Assembly: GCA_016868375.1 (NCBI GenBank)
Contig: VGHA01000010.1
Coordinates: 1-52,857, forward strand
Direction of reading: 5' to 3'
Length of the DNA stretch: 52,857 bases
Origin: Betaproteobacteria bacterium
Lineage (GTDB): Bacteria > Pseudomonadota > Gammaproteobacteria > Burkholderiales > Burkholderiaceae_E
Part shown: positions 1 to 8,051 of the stretch, in pieces
Numbering within the stretch: position 1 is the stretch's first letter
Layout: each line of letters opens with the position of its first letter
Position numbers and translations under genes: made by a program
The notes under the pieces: generated by a model
Database searches by the model: none
What the model saw: only the letters and a program-made list of their open reading frames with translations
Told to the model about the DNA's origin: nothing

Positions 1-1261
1 AATCCGCCACAGAGACCAGCTCTCCGGTTGCGCTGTTGGAGGTTGTGAAGAAACGCAGTTGTTCGCCCGCCACTCTCAGGTAGTCCTGCAGCGAATTGGT
101 AAGACTGACCTCGATCGCACGGGACCCGTCTGTCTTCTCTGCAATCAGCCGGTTCGTTCCGCCGCTCAACGCGGTTCGAACCGCTGCCGCGAGCGATGCC
201 AAAGCCAAATTGGGTTCAGTACCGAGCGCTGTGAGAATCCGCGGTCTTTGAAGGTTTGTCTGGCTGGCATCGTTAAGCGCTGCAGACACGCGCGCGATCT
301 GGCTTAGATTAGCCGAGTCGATGGCGAGCGATACCTCGGCGCCATTTTTGCCCGAATACTGCGCCACGATGGTTCTTACCGCGTCGAATTGCAGCCCAGA
401 GACCATGCCTGAGAGTGCCGGCGGGCCGGCCCGCATTCGGGTGAGGGCGTCTTCGGCAAGGAGGGCAAGCGGCGAATCCGGGGCGGGCTGATCGTTGGCA
501 AGGGCCGCTTTGCCAAGGACCCCCGATCGCGCCAGTTCAGCAAAACTGTGGGTAACTTGCTGGTGAATCTGTCGTCGCAGATCAAGTGAGACCGTCAGGC
601 CGTTTCTGGCGACTGCATCAACGATTCCGGCGCTGGTGTCGCGGATGACGGCCGCTGCCAGAACACCTGCGCCGAAGTGGCGTGCGTTGGCGGAGGCGAT
701 CGGGTTATCAACCAGTGGATCGATGGAGTCGGGCAGGCCGAGCGGAATAAGAATCGCGCTTCGCGCAGCAGTTGGCGACAGCGCCCGTTGGACCTGCAGT
801 GAATGAATGAGCGAGGTCAGCGGCGAAATGACCAGCTGCAGGTTACCGATTCGGGTGGCATCAAGATGGGCGATGCTGGCGGTGAAGCGGGTTCCCAGTG
901 GCACTGCGGTACGCTCTGCGAAGTTGGACGGACTCGTGCCAACGTCGATCCCGTCAAAAACCTCGAGCGTCTTGCACGGTGCGGAACCAGCGCGCGTACG
1001 CACGATCCATGCACCGGAGCCGGTGGTGCGAGAGGTGGCTACAACGGCGCCGTCCGCGTCCAGACATCTGATCTCGGCATCCGCCAGATAACCGTCGATG
1101 GCGAATCCGCCGAGCGTTCGGCTTTGGGCCGGGGGCGCACCGGTGCCTGCGCCGCACCCCGTTAGAACGCCCGCAATCGCTGCCATCCCCAGCATCAGCA
1201 ATCCAATAAACCCGCTTCGTGGCGCACCCGAGGTTGCGCCGCGGCGGAGAGGGTTGCTCAC
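1..1261 (-). CDS. Lipoprotein of unknown function, C-terminus cut by window edge
   Basis: About 420 codons are open from a GTG at 1261 to the left edge, so the C-terminus is missing. The N-terminus has a basic stretch, a hydrophobic core and a lipobox ending LTGC (Cys36 if GTG is the start), so this should be a membrane-anchored lipoprotein. After the Cys comes a segment starting GGFAIDGYLADAEI and, later, ISPLTSL, a layout seen in large uncharacterised bacterial surface lipoproteins. The start lies 17 nt beyond the previous stop codon, so it is probably the last visible gene of the flhA operon. No clear ribosome binding site precedes the GTG; ATG codons within the hydrophobic core would give too short a signal. 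No function can be assigned. Confidence 0.75.
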   Translation of the reverse strand, partial: MSNPLRRGATSGAPRSGFIGLLMLGMAAIAGVLTGCGAGTGAPPAQSRTLGGFAIDGYLADAEIRCLDADGAVVATSRTTGSGAWIVRTRAGSAPCKTLEVFDGIDVGTSPSNFAERTAVPLGTRFTASIAHLDATRIGNLQLVISPLTSLIHSLQVQRALSPTAARSAILIPLGLPDSIDPLVDNPIASANARHFGAGVLAAAVIRDTSAGIVDAVARNGLTVSLDLRRQIHQQVTHSFAELARSGVLGKAALANDQPAPDSPLALLAEDALTRMRAGPPALSGMVSGLQFDAVRTIVAQYSGKNGAEVSLAIDSANLSQIARVSAALNDASQTNLQRPRILTALGTEPNLALASLAAAVRTALSGGTNRLIAEKTDGSRAIEVSLTNSLQDYLRVAGEQLRFFTTSNSATGELVSVAD

Positions 1262-1277
1262 TGAGCGATTACGACAG

Positions 1278-2081
1278 TCAGGTGCGCTTCGAGCCGGGCG
1301 CATCAATTCCACCGAGGGCAGCGGCGATGGCTGCGCCGACGTTGGGCTCGGCCGCGCCTGGCACCGCCCCTGCGGAGACAGCCTGCGCGGTCAGCGCTGG
1401 AGAAGTGGCTGTCTGCACCGCGCTATTCGGCGAGGCTGCCGGAAGGGCCGGCATGTTAGGCTGACCCGGCTGAGTTGTAAGTCCGGCCTGTGCGCTTGCG
1501 ACGGCTTCGGCAGCCCGCTCGGCTTCGGTGAGCGGAATCAGGTGTTCGGACATCGGTATGGGTAACTTGACGCCGGCCACACCGAACAAGGTTGAAACAG
1601 CGCTGTCCAGCGCCTGGCGGATCGCGGGCAGCCCGTCGTCCGCCGCTTTGGCCCGTTCGAATCCCGCCTGATGGATTGCAATGGCGTGCTCGATCGGGAT
1701 CCAGGATTCAACGGGTCCGCGTAGCGTCTGCACCATTCGCGAAGACGACGGAATCGCCTGTACGCCCGCCTGCGAATTCTGAAACCCCTCAAGAAACAGC
1801 TCTTCAACGTGCTTTCGCAAGACCAACTGGTAGCGATTGCGCACCAGATCGACGGAAGGCTTGTCCCATCCATCGATCGGGACCCCGCTTACAGCATCCC
1901 AGAGTCGCTCGCCGGTGAGGCCCCCAAAAGGCCCGGCGGTAGGGTCATCCGCCTCGGGAAGGTCGTTTTGCAGGAGCCGTGTGTAGCGCTGAAGTGTGTT
2001 GACCCGATCGATCAGGTAAACAACCAGAATCGCGATTGACGCGATCGCGACAAGGATGATGACCTGTAAAAATGTGGTCAT
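1278..2081 (-). CDS. Membrane-anchored protein of unknown function
   Basis: 267 aa. One N-terminal transmembrane segment (about residues 5-25, rich in I/L/V/A) is followed by a basic turn and a largely soluble domain. The tail (after about residue 195) is rich in Ala, Pro, Gln and Thr and looks disordered. The middle contains several short helical stretches, including one starting GFERAKAADDGLPAI. The ATG at 2081 follows the stop of the upstream gene by 15 nt, so it is co-transcribed with fliA. I do not recognise a family. Its place downstream of flhG-fliA, where chemotaxis genes sit in Pseudomonas, suggests a motility-associated role, but that is only inference. Confidence 0.8.
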   Translation of the reverse strand: MTTFLQVIILVAIASIAILVVYLIDRVNTLQRYTRLLQNDLPEADDPTAGPFGGLTGERLWDAVSGVPIDGWDKPSVDLVRNRYQLVLRKHVEELFLEGFQNSQAGVQAIPSSSRMVQTLRGPVESWIPIEHAIAIHQAGFERAKAADDGLPAIRQALDSAVSTLFGVAGVKLPIPMSEHLIPLTEAERAAEAVASAQAGLTTQPGQPNMPALPAASPNSAVQTATSPALTAQAVSAGAVPGAAEPNVGAAIAAALGGIDAPGSKRT

Positions 2082-2096
2082 TGATCTACCCGCTGA

Positions 2097-2627
2097 TCAC
2101 CGGTTTCCGGCGGCGTTGTCATCGTCAGGTTCGGCATCAGTCTCACCGTTTTCCTGCTTCAACTCCTCGCGCAGAAACTCGAGGGCCAGGAAGGGCTCCT
2201 TGAGTTGAAGTTCAAGACTGATCTGATCGGCGACCTGTTGAACAAGTTCAACCGCCTGCGCTGCCGTGATTTCCATGGTCTGGTAGCGCATGCCGAGCTT
2301 GAAGATGCGCTCGGCATAGGGCAGGGGCAAATATGTGAGCAACTCGCCGTTGACCGATTTGATGACCTGGTATTCGCTGGCCTTGGGAGGCTCGGGCTTT
2401 TCTTCGCCCTTGACGATTGCAATGGCCCTCATCTCATCGTAAGTGACGGCCTTTTCCGCGCCGGTGATGAAGGTTTTGTCGACATGCGCCTTGGCCCGCG
2501 CGCCCGCCCGTATGGTCAGGGCGTGCCCGGACCTGGAAGCGGGGTCAGCGTCCCGCGCTTCGTCGTACTCGGCCTGAGCCTTTTTGCGCGCTTCATCGCG
2601 CTTGGAGCGACCAAAGATGGAAATCAC
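2097..2627 (-). CDS. Conserved-looking soluble protein of unknown function
   Basis: 176 aa, with no signal peptide or membrane segment. The N-terminus is strongly charged (K/R/E/D-rich to about residue 45). A central part carries YQVIKSVNGELLTYLPLPYA. The C-terminal half is probably helical and ends in an acidic D/E-rich tail. The likely start is GTG at 2627; no strong Shine-Dalgarno sequence is seen. It lies 54 nt after the fliA stop and 15 nt before the next gene, on the same strand, so it belongs to the flhA-flhF-flhG-fliA transcription unit. I do not recognise the family. Confidence 0.8.
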   Translation of the reverse strand: MISIFGRSKRDEARKKAQAEYDEARDADPASRSGHALTIRAGARAKAHVDKTFITGAEKAVTYDEMRAIAIVKGEEKPEPPKASEYQVIKSVNGELLTYLPLPYAERIFKLGMRYQTMEITAAQAVELVQQVADQISLELQLKEPFLALEFLREELKQENGETDAEPDDDNAAGNR

Positions 2628-2681
2628 GATGCCTGACGGTTAGCGGTTAGATAACGGTAACTGCGCACGCATAGCAAACAG

Positions 2682-3392
2682 TTAGCCATCGAAGCCTAGC
2701 CGGGAGCGAAGCTTTTTGACATTTGACGAAATGATCTGACTGACCCGCGATTCACTGACACCGATTACAGCGCCAATTTCCTTCAGATTCAATCCCTCTG
2801 AATAGTATAGCGACAGCACCAGCTTTTCGCGCTCGGAAAGCCCCTCGATGGCCTGCTGCAGTGCATCCATCGTTTGCGACTCTGACACACGCGTTTCAGG
2901 CTCCCAGGAGGTCTCCGCCGCTACGCTGAGAGCTTCGTCGGGCACGACCTCCATTGAGACGGTTTCGTACCATTGCGCATGACTGCCTTCTCTTTGTAAC
3001 TCTCGAAGATCCTTGCCCGTAAATTCGGCCAGTTCAGACTCGCGCGGCGCGCGGCCAAGCTGGTTGGCAAGCGCCTGAGTCGCGTCGCCATGCTGCTTGA
3101 GATTTTGAATCGCCGACCTTGGCATCGATGACATGCGCCGCACTTCGTCGATGATCGCGCCGCGGATTCGGTTGTAGGCGAAATCCTCGAAATCAACGCC
3201 TTTCGTAGGGTCATACGTACGGGAGGCTTCCAGGAGGCCGATTACCCCAATCTGAACCAATTCAGCCAACTCCATCATTGGCGGTAATCGGACCTTGAGG
3301 TGCACAGCCACCCGTTTCACCATGGCCAGGTGCTGAACCAACGACTCGTTGGCGTCGTTGCGGACCTGTTCGTAGAGGCGAGTGCGGTGCAT
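2682..3392 (-). CDS. fliA: RNA polymerase sigma-28 factor FliA
   Basis: 236 aa, the usual length for FliA. It directs RNA polymerase to late flagellar promoters (filament, cap, flgM). Region 2 is clear: LVQIGVIGLLEASRTYDP followed by a DFAYNRIRGAIIDEVR stretch. The C-terminal region 4 helix-turn-helix reads LKEIGAVIGVSESRVSQI. The frame stays open further upstream, but ATG 3392 is chosen because it gives the standard N-terminus (MHRTRLYEQV), follows a GGAG about 10 nt upstream, and lies 17 nt beyond the flhG stop. Several sites in the window match the sigma-28 consensus (39172, 40711, 41301, 46924 and 23704 minus), so its targets are local. FlgM (23350-23661) should be its anti-sigma partner. 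Confidence 0.96.
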   Translation of the reverse strand: MHRTRLYEQVRNDANESLVQHLAMVKRVAVHLKVRLPPMMELAELVQIGVIGLLEASRTYDPTKGVDFEDFAYNRIRGAIIDEVRRMSSMPRSAIQNLKQHGDATQALANQLGRAPRESELAEFTGKDLRELQREGSHAQWYETVSMEVVPDEALSVAAETSWEPETRVSESQTMDALQQAIEGLSEREKLVLSLYYSEGLNLKEIGAVIGVSESRVSQIISSNVKKLRSRLGFDG

Positions 3393-3408
3393 CAGGCGGG
3401 CTCCGTCG

Positions 3409-4224
3409 TCATCGTGGACCGCAGAGGCGTTCCATAAGGAACTGTACCGCACCCGACGCATATTCGACCGGCTCAAGTGCGCGCGTTGCCTCGGCGAGCA
3501 GTCGGAAGTCTCGGGCGGCAGCCGACGATGGCGCGTGTTCGAGAACCGACCGGTGATGGCGTTGCGACGCAAGCACCTGCGAGTCGGCCTCGATTGAGTG
3601 GAGGTATCGCAAGGTGTGGCCCAGAAAGCGGCTACATACATCGTTGATGCGAGAAAAAAGCTGCCGGCCGGCAGCCTGATTTTCGACCATGTTCGGTATA
3701 AGGTAGATCTGGTCGAGCTTGTAGTCGCGCATCAACACCTTGATGACGCCATAGGCATCCGCAATGGAGGATGGCTCATCCCGCACGACAATGTAGCGGC
3801 GCTGTGCCGCTGCCATCATCAGCATCACGGATTCGGCGATACCTGCCGCGGCGTCGACGAGCAGGTAATCGATGTCGCTATCCAGTTCGCTGAACGCGCT
3901 GACGATCTGACCGATCTCGGCGCGATTAAGCGATGCCATCTTTTGAATACCCGAGGCACCTGGCACCAGCAGCACCCCCTGGGGGGTCGTCACCACAATT
4001 TCGTTCAGGCTCTTCTTGCCCTCCAGAACATGGCTGAAGTTGAAGGGCGGGCGCACGCCAAGCGCAAGTTGCGCGTTTGCCAATCCAAGATCGGCATCGA
4101 ACAGCGCCACCTTATGGCCCAATCCGGCAAGGGCCACAGCCAGATTGACTGAGACTGTGGTTTTGCCGACGCCACCTTTGCCGCTGGCGATACCGATCAC
4201 CTCGGGGGGACGATCAAGCCGCAT
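3409..4224 (-). CDS. flhG: MinD-type ATPase FlhG/FleN, flagellar number regulator
   Basis: 271 aa. This MinD/ParA-family ATPase limits flagellar number, usually by antagonising FlhF and FleQ. Visible motifs are the deviant Walker A GKGGVGKTT (residues 15-23), switch I DADLGLANAQ and the DxAAG-type switch II LLVDAAAGI. The frame extends upstream, but ATG 4224 starts just before the Walker A strand (MRLDRPPEVIGIASG) and overlaps the end of flhF by 11 nt, which fits translational coupling. The Gln-rich N-terminal activation helix (DQAxxLR) typical of many FlhG proteins is not seen with this start. It is followed directly by fliA. Confidence 0.94.
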   Translation of the reverse strand: MRLDRPPEVIGIASGKGGVGKTTVSVNLAVALAGLGHKVALFDADLGLANAQLALGVRPPFNFSHVLEGKKSLNEIVVTTPQGVLLVPGASGIQKMASLNRAEIGQIVSAFSELDSDIDYLLVDAAAGIAESVMLMMAAAQRRYIVVRDEPSSIADAYGVIKVLMRDYKLDQIYLIPNMVENQAAGRQLFSRINDVCSRFLGHTLRYLHSIEADSQVLASQRHHRSVLEHAPSSAAARDFRLLAEATRALEPVEYASGAVQFLMERLCGPR

Positions 4225-5719
4225 GACGAGCCACCCGCGTGGTGGTGCGCTTGGGCGCTGCGGCGCGCGGGGTTCGAGTTCGCGCTGCCGGCTTGGCCAG
4301 TAATTCGAGTTGATCAAACGCATGACGAACCAGATCCGCAGGAGACAGCGCTATCGCGGGAGCTTCAGCGGCCGGATGATTGCTGCCCACCGACAACGGA
4401 ATCGGATGATTGCAGAGGGCCTGGATAAGGGGCCAGGCGCATGCTGATTCGTCGAGTTTGCTCACCATTACACTATTCCATGTGACTGGTGCGGAGGGGA
4501 TGAACCTGGCGATTCCGGAGATCGAAGAATCGGCCGGCATGACCAGATTGAACAAGGCTCTGGGCGCGCAACGCCGGATGCCATCGAGCTTGTCGACGAA
4601 CCCGGTGCCCGGGGTGTCAATCAGCACCAGCTTGCGGGTATCCAGTTCGCCCAGCATCGGACCCAACAGATCAGGCCCGTTAACCCGGAAGCAGTCCACG
4701 CCAAGTCGTGAGGCCAGCATCTGAAGTTGGGTCCAGGCGCCTATCCGGTTGTCGGCGAAGCTCAGGATGGCAACGGAATTTGGACCATGCACTGCGACGT
4801 GACGCGCAGCGATTCGACACAGCATCTGTGTCTTGCCAGCGCCAGACGGGCCAGCAATGACATGAATACCCTCGAAGCGGTCCGGTCTCTCCATGGGGGT
4901 CAGTGTCGCGCCAAGCTGGCGCTTCATCTGCTCGACCGCCTCGTAAATGTCATCGCACTCGCGAACCTGATCAAGCAGCAACGTTCTCAATCCACTTGGT
5001 GCGCCTGCGGCGACCAGCGCTCCCGCCAGGGGTTGCAGCGCCGCGTTGAGCGAGCCTCCGGGAGGGAAACTCTCAACCTGGCGGGACAGCGCGATCTCCT
5101 GGCGCATGGACGCCAGCTCCGCACGCACCATGTCGACGAGCTCGCGTGCTCGCGCCGAGTCAAGCCCCTGGTCTGCACCTTCGGAATTCTCGGAATGCGC
5201 AGGCTCAGCGGCCAGGAGTGGCTCCGCATCCTTCGCATGAGCAAGGCTGACGGGTGGGGTGTCCAGCGACGGCTCTTCGCGAACTCGCGAGGGCGCCTGC
5301 TTGGGAGCGGTGTGTGCCGGGGGTCTGGGGGGGGATGCCAGGTTCCGCAAAAAGGGCGGGACGTCCTGAACAGCGGAGGAGGGCGCGCTGGGCTCGCGAT
5401 CGGCCACCTCGGGTTCAGCGGTTCGGGTCCCCGCGATTGCTCGCGAGGATGCGCGGTCTACTGCGACCGGGGGCTTCAATGACTCCATCAAGGACCGGCC
5501 GAATCCCTGGTCGGCTCGTGGCGCAAAGACTCTGGCGGTTTGCGGCGCCTCGCGCGGGGGGCTTGCCTCAGTGCCGTCCTCTGTATCGACTGCCACAACA
5601 ATCTCGGTCATGCCGTTGACCCGTTGATTCGAAATGATCAGAGCGTCGGGGCCGAAGGTGGCGATCACCTGCTCGGTGGCCCGCCTGGCGTCTTTGGCGA
5701 TTACCCGTTCAAGTCTCAT
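4214..5719 (-). CDS. flhF: SRP-type GTPase FlhF, polar flagellar placement
   Basis: 501 aa. FlhF is an SRP-family GTPase that places the flagellum at the cell pole. The N-terminus MRLERVIAKDARRATEQV is typical. A long low-complexity Pro/Ala-rich B region covers about residues 50-185, then come the N and G domains. The G1 loop reads GPSGAGKTQ (290-298) where the family normally has GPTGVGKTTT. G3 reads DTPG (368-371) instead of DTAG, and the TKLDE-like motif is SKLDE (420-424). The fold and position are clear, but the nucleotide-binding loops are divergent. A good AGGAG lies 7 nt before ATG 5719. It sits between flhA and flhG, as in polar flagellates. Confidence 0.93.
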   Translation of the reverse strand: MRLERVIAKDARRATEQVIATFGPDALIISNQRVNGMTEIVVAVDTEDGTEASPPREAPQTARVFAPRADQGFGRSLMESLKPPVAVDRASSRAIAGTRTAEPEVADREPSAPSSAVQDVPPFLRNLASPPRPPAHTAPKQAPSRVREEPSLDTPPVSLAHAKDAEPLLAAEPAHSENSEGADQGLDSARARELVDMVRAELASMRQEIALSRQVESFPPGGSLNAALQPLAGALVAAGAPSGLRTLLLDQVRECDDIYEAVEQMKRQLGATLTPMERPDRFEGIHVIAGPSGAGKTQMLCRIAARHVAVHGPNSVAILSFADNRIGAWTQLQMLASRLGVDCFRVNGPDLLGPMLGELDTRKLVLIDTPGTGFVDKLDGIRRCAPRALFNLVMPADSSISGIARFIPSAPVTWNSVMVSKLDESACAWPLIQALCNHPIPLSVGSNHPAAEAPAIALSPADLVRHAFDQLELLAKPAARTRTPRAAAPKRTTTRVARHAA

Positions 5720-5733
5720 CTAGATCTCCTGGC

Positions 5734-7869
5734 TCATTTCTTTGGCTGAACTTCGACGGTGGCAATGACGCGAACAGCCTGGTCTTCTGGAATCTCGCTG
5801 TACGACAAAACCGTCAGGTCGGTAATCCGGTGACGCACAGCCCGTGCCAGCCAACTACGTAGCGGAGGCGACACCACCAAAACCGCTGCGTGACCCTGTT
5901 CTTCCACCATCCGCGAGTTTTCGCGAAGGGCCGCAAACAGGCGCTCGGCGAGATCGGGATCAAGCATCACGCTTCCACCGCCACTCTGCTGCACCACGTT
6001 CTGCAGCAGTTGCTCCAGAGAGGGGTCCAGCGTCATCACCTGAAGCAGCTCCTCGGTCTCCAGCAGATCCTGCAGGATCATTCGACCCAGCCGAGGCCTT
6101 ACCTGACCGGTCAGTTGATCAGGGTCCTGAGTTCTCGCAGCCGCTTCTGTCAGGGTTTCGACAATCGTGCGCATATCCCGAATCGGGACTGATTCGCCAA
6201 GCAGGTTCTGAAGGATTCGCGTCACGACGCCCAGGGACAGCTTGCCCGGAACCAGGTCTTCAACCAGTTTCGGATACTTGGCCGCAAGTTTGTCGAGCAG
6301 TTGCTGGGTCTCGTCATGGCTCAGCAGTTCGGCTGCGTTCTGCCGGAGGATCGCGTTGAGGTGCGTGGCGATGGCGGTGCTGGGGTCAACCACGGTGTAG
6401 CCGAGCGTTCGGGCATAGTCGCGCTGGGAGGGGTCAATCCAGACTGCTTCCATTCCGAAAGCGGGCTCGCGCGTCGCGATGCCCTCCAGCCGTCCATGTA
6501 CCTGTCCCGGATTGATAGCGAGCTCTTTGCCCACCTTGATCTCGCCTTTGCCGCGAACGACGCCATTCAAAACAACGTGATAAACGTCAGGGTTCAAGCC
6601 CAGTGAGTCGCGAATCCTGACTGGCTGGACAAGAAATCCCAGCTCCGCTGACAGTTTTTTGCGAACGCCCTTCACGCGGGCCATTAATTGACCGCCCGTA
6701 TCGGCATTCACAAGAGGAATCAGTCCATACCCGATCTCGATCCCGATCAAATCGACTTGTTCAACGTCGTCCCAGCCGAGATCAGCGGCTGGCGTGGCGC
6801 CGCCGCCAGGGGTGCCGGGTGCGCCAGGGCTTCCGATGCCATCTGCGCCCGCGGTGCCAGCGGCGCCGTCGGTCAAAAGCGATCCGCGCCTGGCGATAAA
6901 GTAGCCGATGCCTGCGGTAGCCGCCGCGAGGGAAAGAAAGATCAGGTGAGGCATCCCGGGTACCAGGCCGATCAGACCCAGGATTCCTCCGGAAATCATC
7001 AACGCCCCCGGGTTGGCGAGCTGGTTCTTCGTCTGATCGGCCATCGTCTCCGAGGTTGTCACCCGTGTCACGACGATCGCTGTGGCAAGCGACAGAAACA
7101 GGGCGGGAATCTGCGCAACGAGACCATCGCCAATTGTGAGCAGCGTGTAGATTCGCGCGGCTTCCGCGAAGGGAAGGTCATGCTGGGCAACGCCGATTGC
7201 CAGACCTCCAACGATGTTGATGATCAGAATGAGCAGGCCCGCGATCGCATCGCCCCGAACGAATTTCGACGCGCCGTCCATCGACCCGAAGAAATCCGCC
7301 TCCTGGGATACCTCTTCGCGACGTTTCTTGGCGGTGGCCTGGTCGATGAGGCCCGCGCTCAAATCGGCGTCGATCGCCATCTGCTTACCGGGCATTGCAT
7401 CGAGTGTGAACCGCGCGATGACCTCCGAAACCCGTCCCGCGCCCTTGGTGACCACCACGAAGTTGATGATCATCAGGATTACGAAAATGATGAATCCGAC
7501 GACGTAATTACCTCCGATGACGAATTCACCGAAAGCCTGAATTACCTTACCTGCCGCATCGTGGCCGTTGTGCCCCTCGACCAGCACAACGCGCGTCGAA
7601 GCAACGTTGAGCGCCAGTCGCAACATCGTGGCCAGGAGCAGGATGCCCGGAAACGAGGAAAACTCGAGCGGCTTGGATGTCCCGATCGCCACCATGATGA
7701 CGATCAGCGAAACAATGATGTTGAAGGTGAAGAAGAGGTCCAGCAGAAGCGGCGGCAGCGGAACCACCAGCATCGCGACAATCAATAGCACCAGTGCAGG
7801 CAGTCCAAGGCCGGTGGGTCCTACGCGCGTGAGTGCTTGTCGGAAATCCGACAGCGAAATGGATGCCAT
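5734..7869 (-). CDS. flhA: Flagellar export gate protein FlhA
   Basis: 711 aa, slightly longer than the usual 690-700. FlhA is the large inner-membrane subunit of the flagellar type III export gate; its cytoplasmic domain docks chaperone-substrate complexes. About eight transmembrane segments fill residues 20-325. The conserved FHIPEP-type loop appears as GKQMAIDADLSAGLID, followed by the EADFFGSMDGASKFVRGDA block. The cytoplasmic domain starts near residue 362. The linker between them (about 329-361) is unusual: it is built of Gly-X-Y-like triplets (GAAGTAGADG... then GAPGTPGGG). It is first in a minus-strand operon with flhF, flhG and fliA behind a consensus sigma-54 promoter. Confidence 0.97.
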   Translation of the reverse strand: MASISLSDFRQALTRVGPTGLGLPALVLLIVAMLVVPLPPLLLDLFFTFNIIVSLIVIMVAIGTSKPLEFSSFPGILLLATMLRLALNVASTRVVLVEGHNGHDAAGKVIQAFGEFVIGGNYVVGFIIFVILMIINFVVVTKGAGRVSEVIARFTLDAMPGKQMAIDADLSAGLIDQATAKKRREEVSQEADFFGSMDGASKFVRGDAIAGLLILIINIVGGLAIGVAQHDLPFAEAARIYTLLTIGDGLVAQIPALFLSLATAIVVTRVTTSETMADQTKNQLANPGALMISGGILGLIGLVPGMPHLIFLSLAAATAGIGYFIARRGSLLTDGAAGTAGADGIGSPGAPGTPGGGATPAADLGWDDVEQVDLIGIEIGYGLIPLVNADTGGQLMARVKGVRKKLSAELGFLVQPVRIRDSLGLNPDVYHVVLNGVVRGKGEIKVGKELAINPGQVHGRLEGIATREPAFGMEAVWIDPSQRDYARTLGYTVVDPSTAIATHLNAILRQNAAELLSHDETQQLLDKLAAKYPKLVEDLVPGKLSLGVVTRILQNLLGESVPIRDMRTIVETLTEAAARTQDPDQLTGQVRPRLGRMILQDLLETEELLQVMTLDPSLEQLLQNVVQQSGGGSVMLDPDLAERLFAALRENSRMVEEQGHAAVLVVSPPLRSWLARAVRHRITDLTVLSYSEIPEDQAVRVIATVEVQPKK

Positions 7870-7941
7870 GGTGTGTGACCGGACGATTGATAAGGCCTGC
7901 TACAGCTTTTTGCGGGATTTCGCTTGATCGGGACGGTGTTC

Positions 7942-7957
7942 AGCAAGCACCGTGCCA
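7942..7957 (-). promoter_or_regulatory. Sigma-54 promoter of the flhA operon
   Basis: On the minus strand the sequence is TGGCACG-GTGC-TTGCT, an exact match to the TGGCACG-N4-TTGCW consensus with GG at -24 and GC at -12. Transcription should begin near 7931, about 60 nt before the flhA ATG. Confidence 0.87.
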
Positions 7958-7995
7958 CCGGTTTTCCGACACCAGGCTGGTGATCGCGTTCGTGT

Positions 7996-8011
7996 TGTCA
8001 CGGTTCTTGCT
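7996..8011 (+). promoter_or_regulatory. Possible sigma-54 promoter of the fliK-fliL-fliM operon
   Basis: The sequence is TGTCACG-GTTC-TTGCT. It matches the sigma-54 consensus except that the nearly invariant -24 GG is GT. It points towards fliK (ATG 8052), is divergent from the flhA promoter, and the predicted start would lie near 8023. The -24 mismatch lowers confidence. Confidence 0.45.
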
Positions 8012-8051
8012 TTTTCCACCCCGACCGCGACCTTTGCCAAGGCTTAATTCG

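Noticed and set aside
3393..3641. Longer N-terminus for FliA
   Set aside because: The upstream open frame lies inside flhG, its sequence is not sigma-factor-like, and ATG 3392 has a Shine-Dalgarno sequence and gives the normal length.
6688..7788. Long plus-strand open frame opposite flhA
   Set aside because: It is antisense to a clear FlhA gene, has a highly charged low-quality product and no ribosome binding site.
7833..8051. FliK start at 7833
   Set aside because: It would overlap the flhA start and both divergent promoters; the extra residues do not look like FliK.
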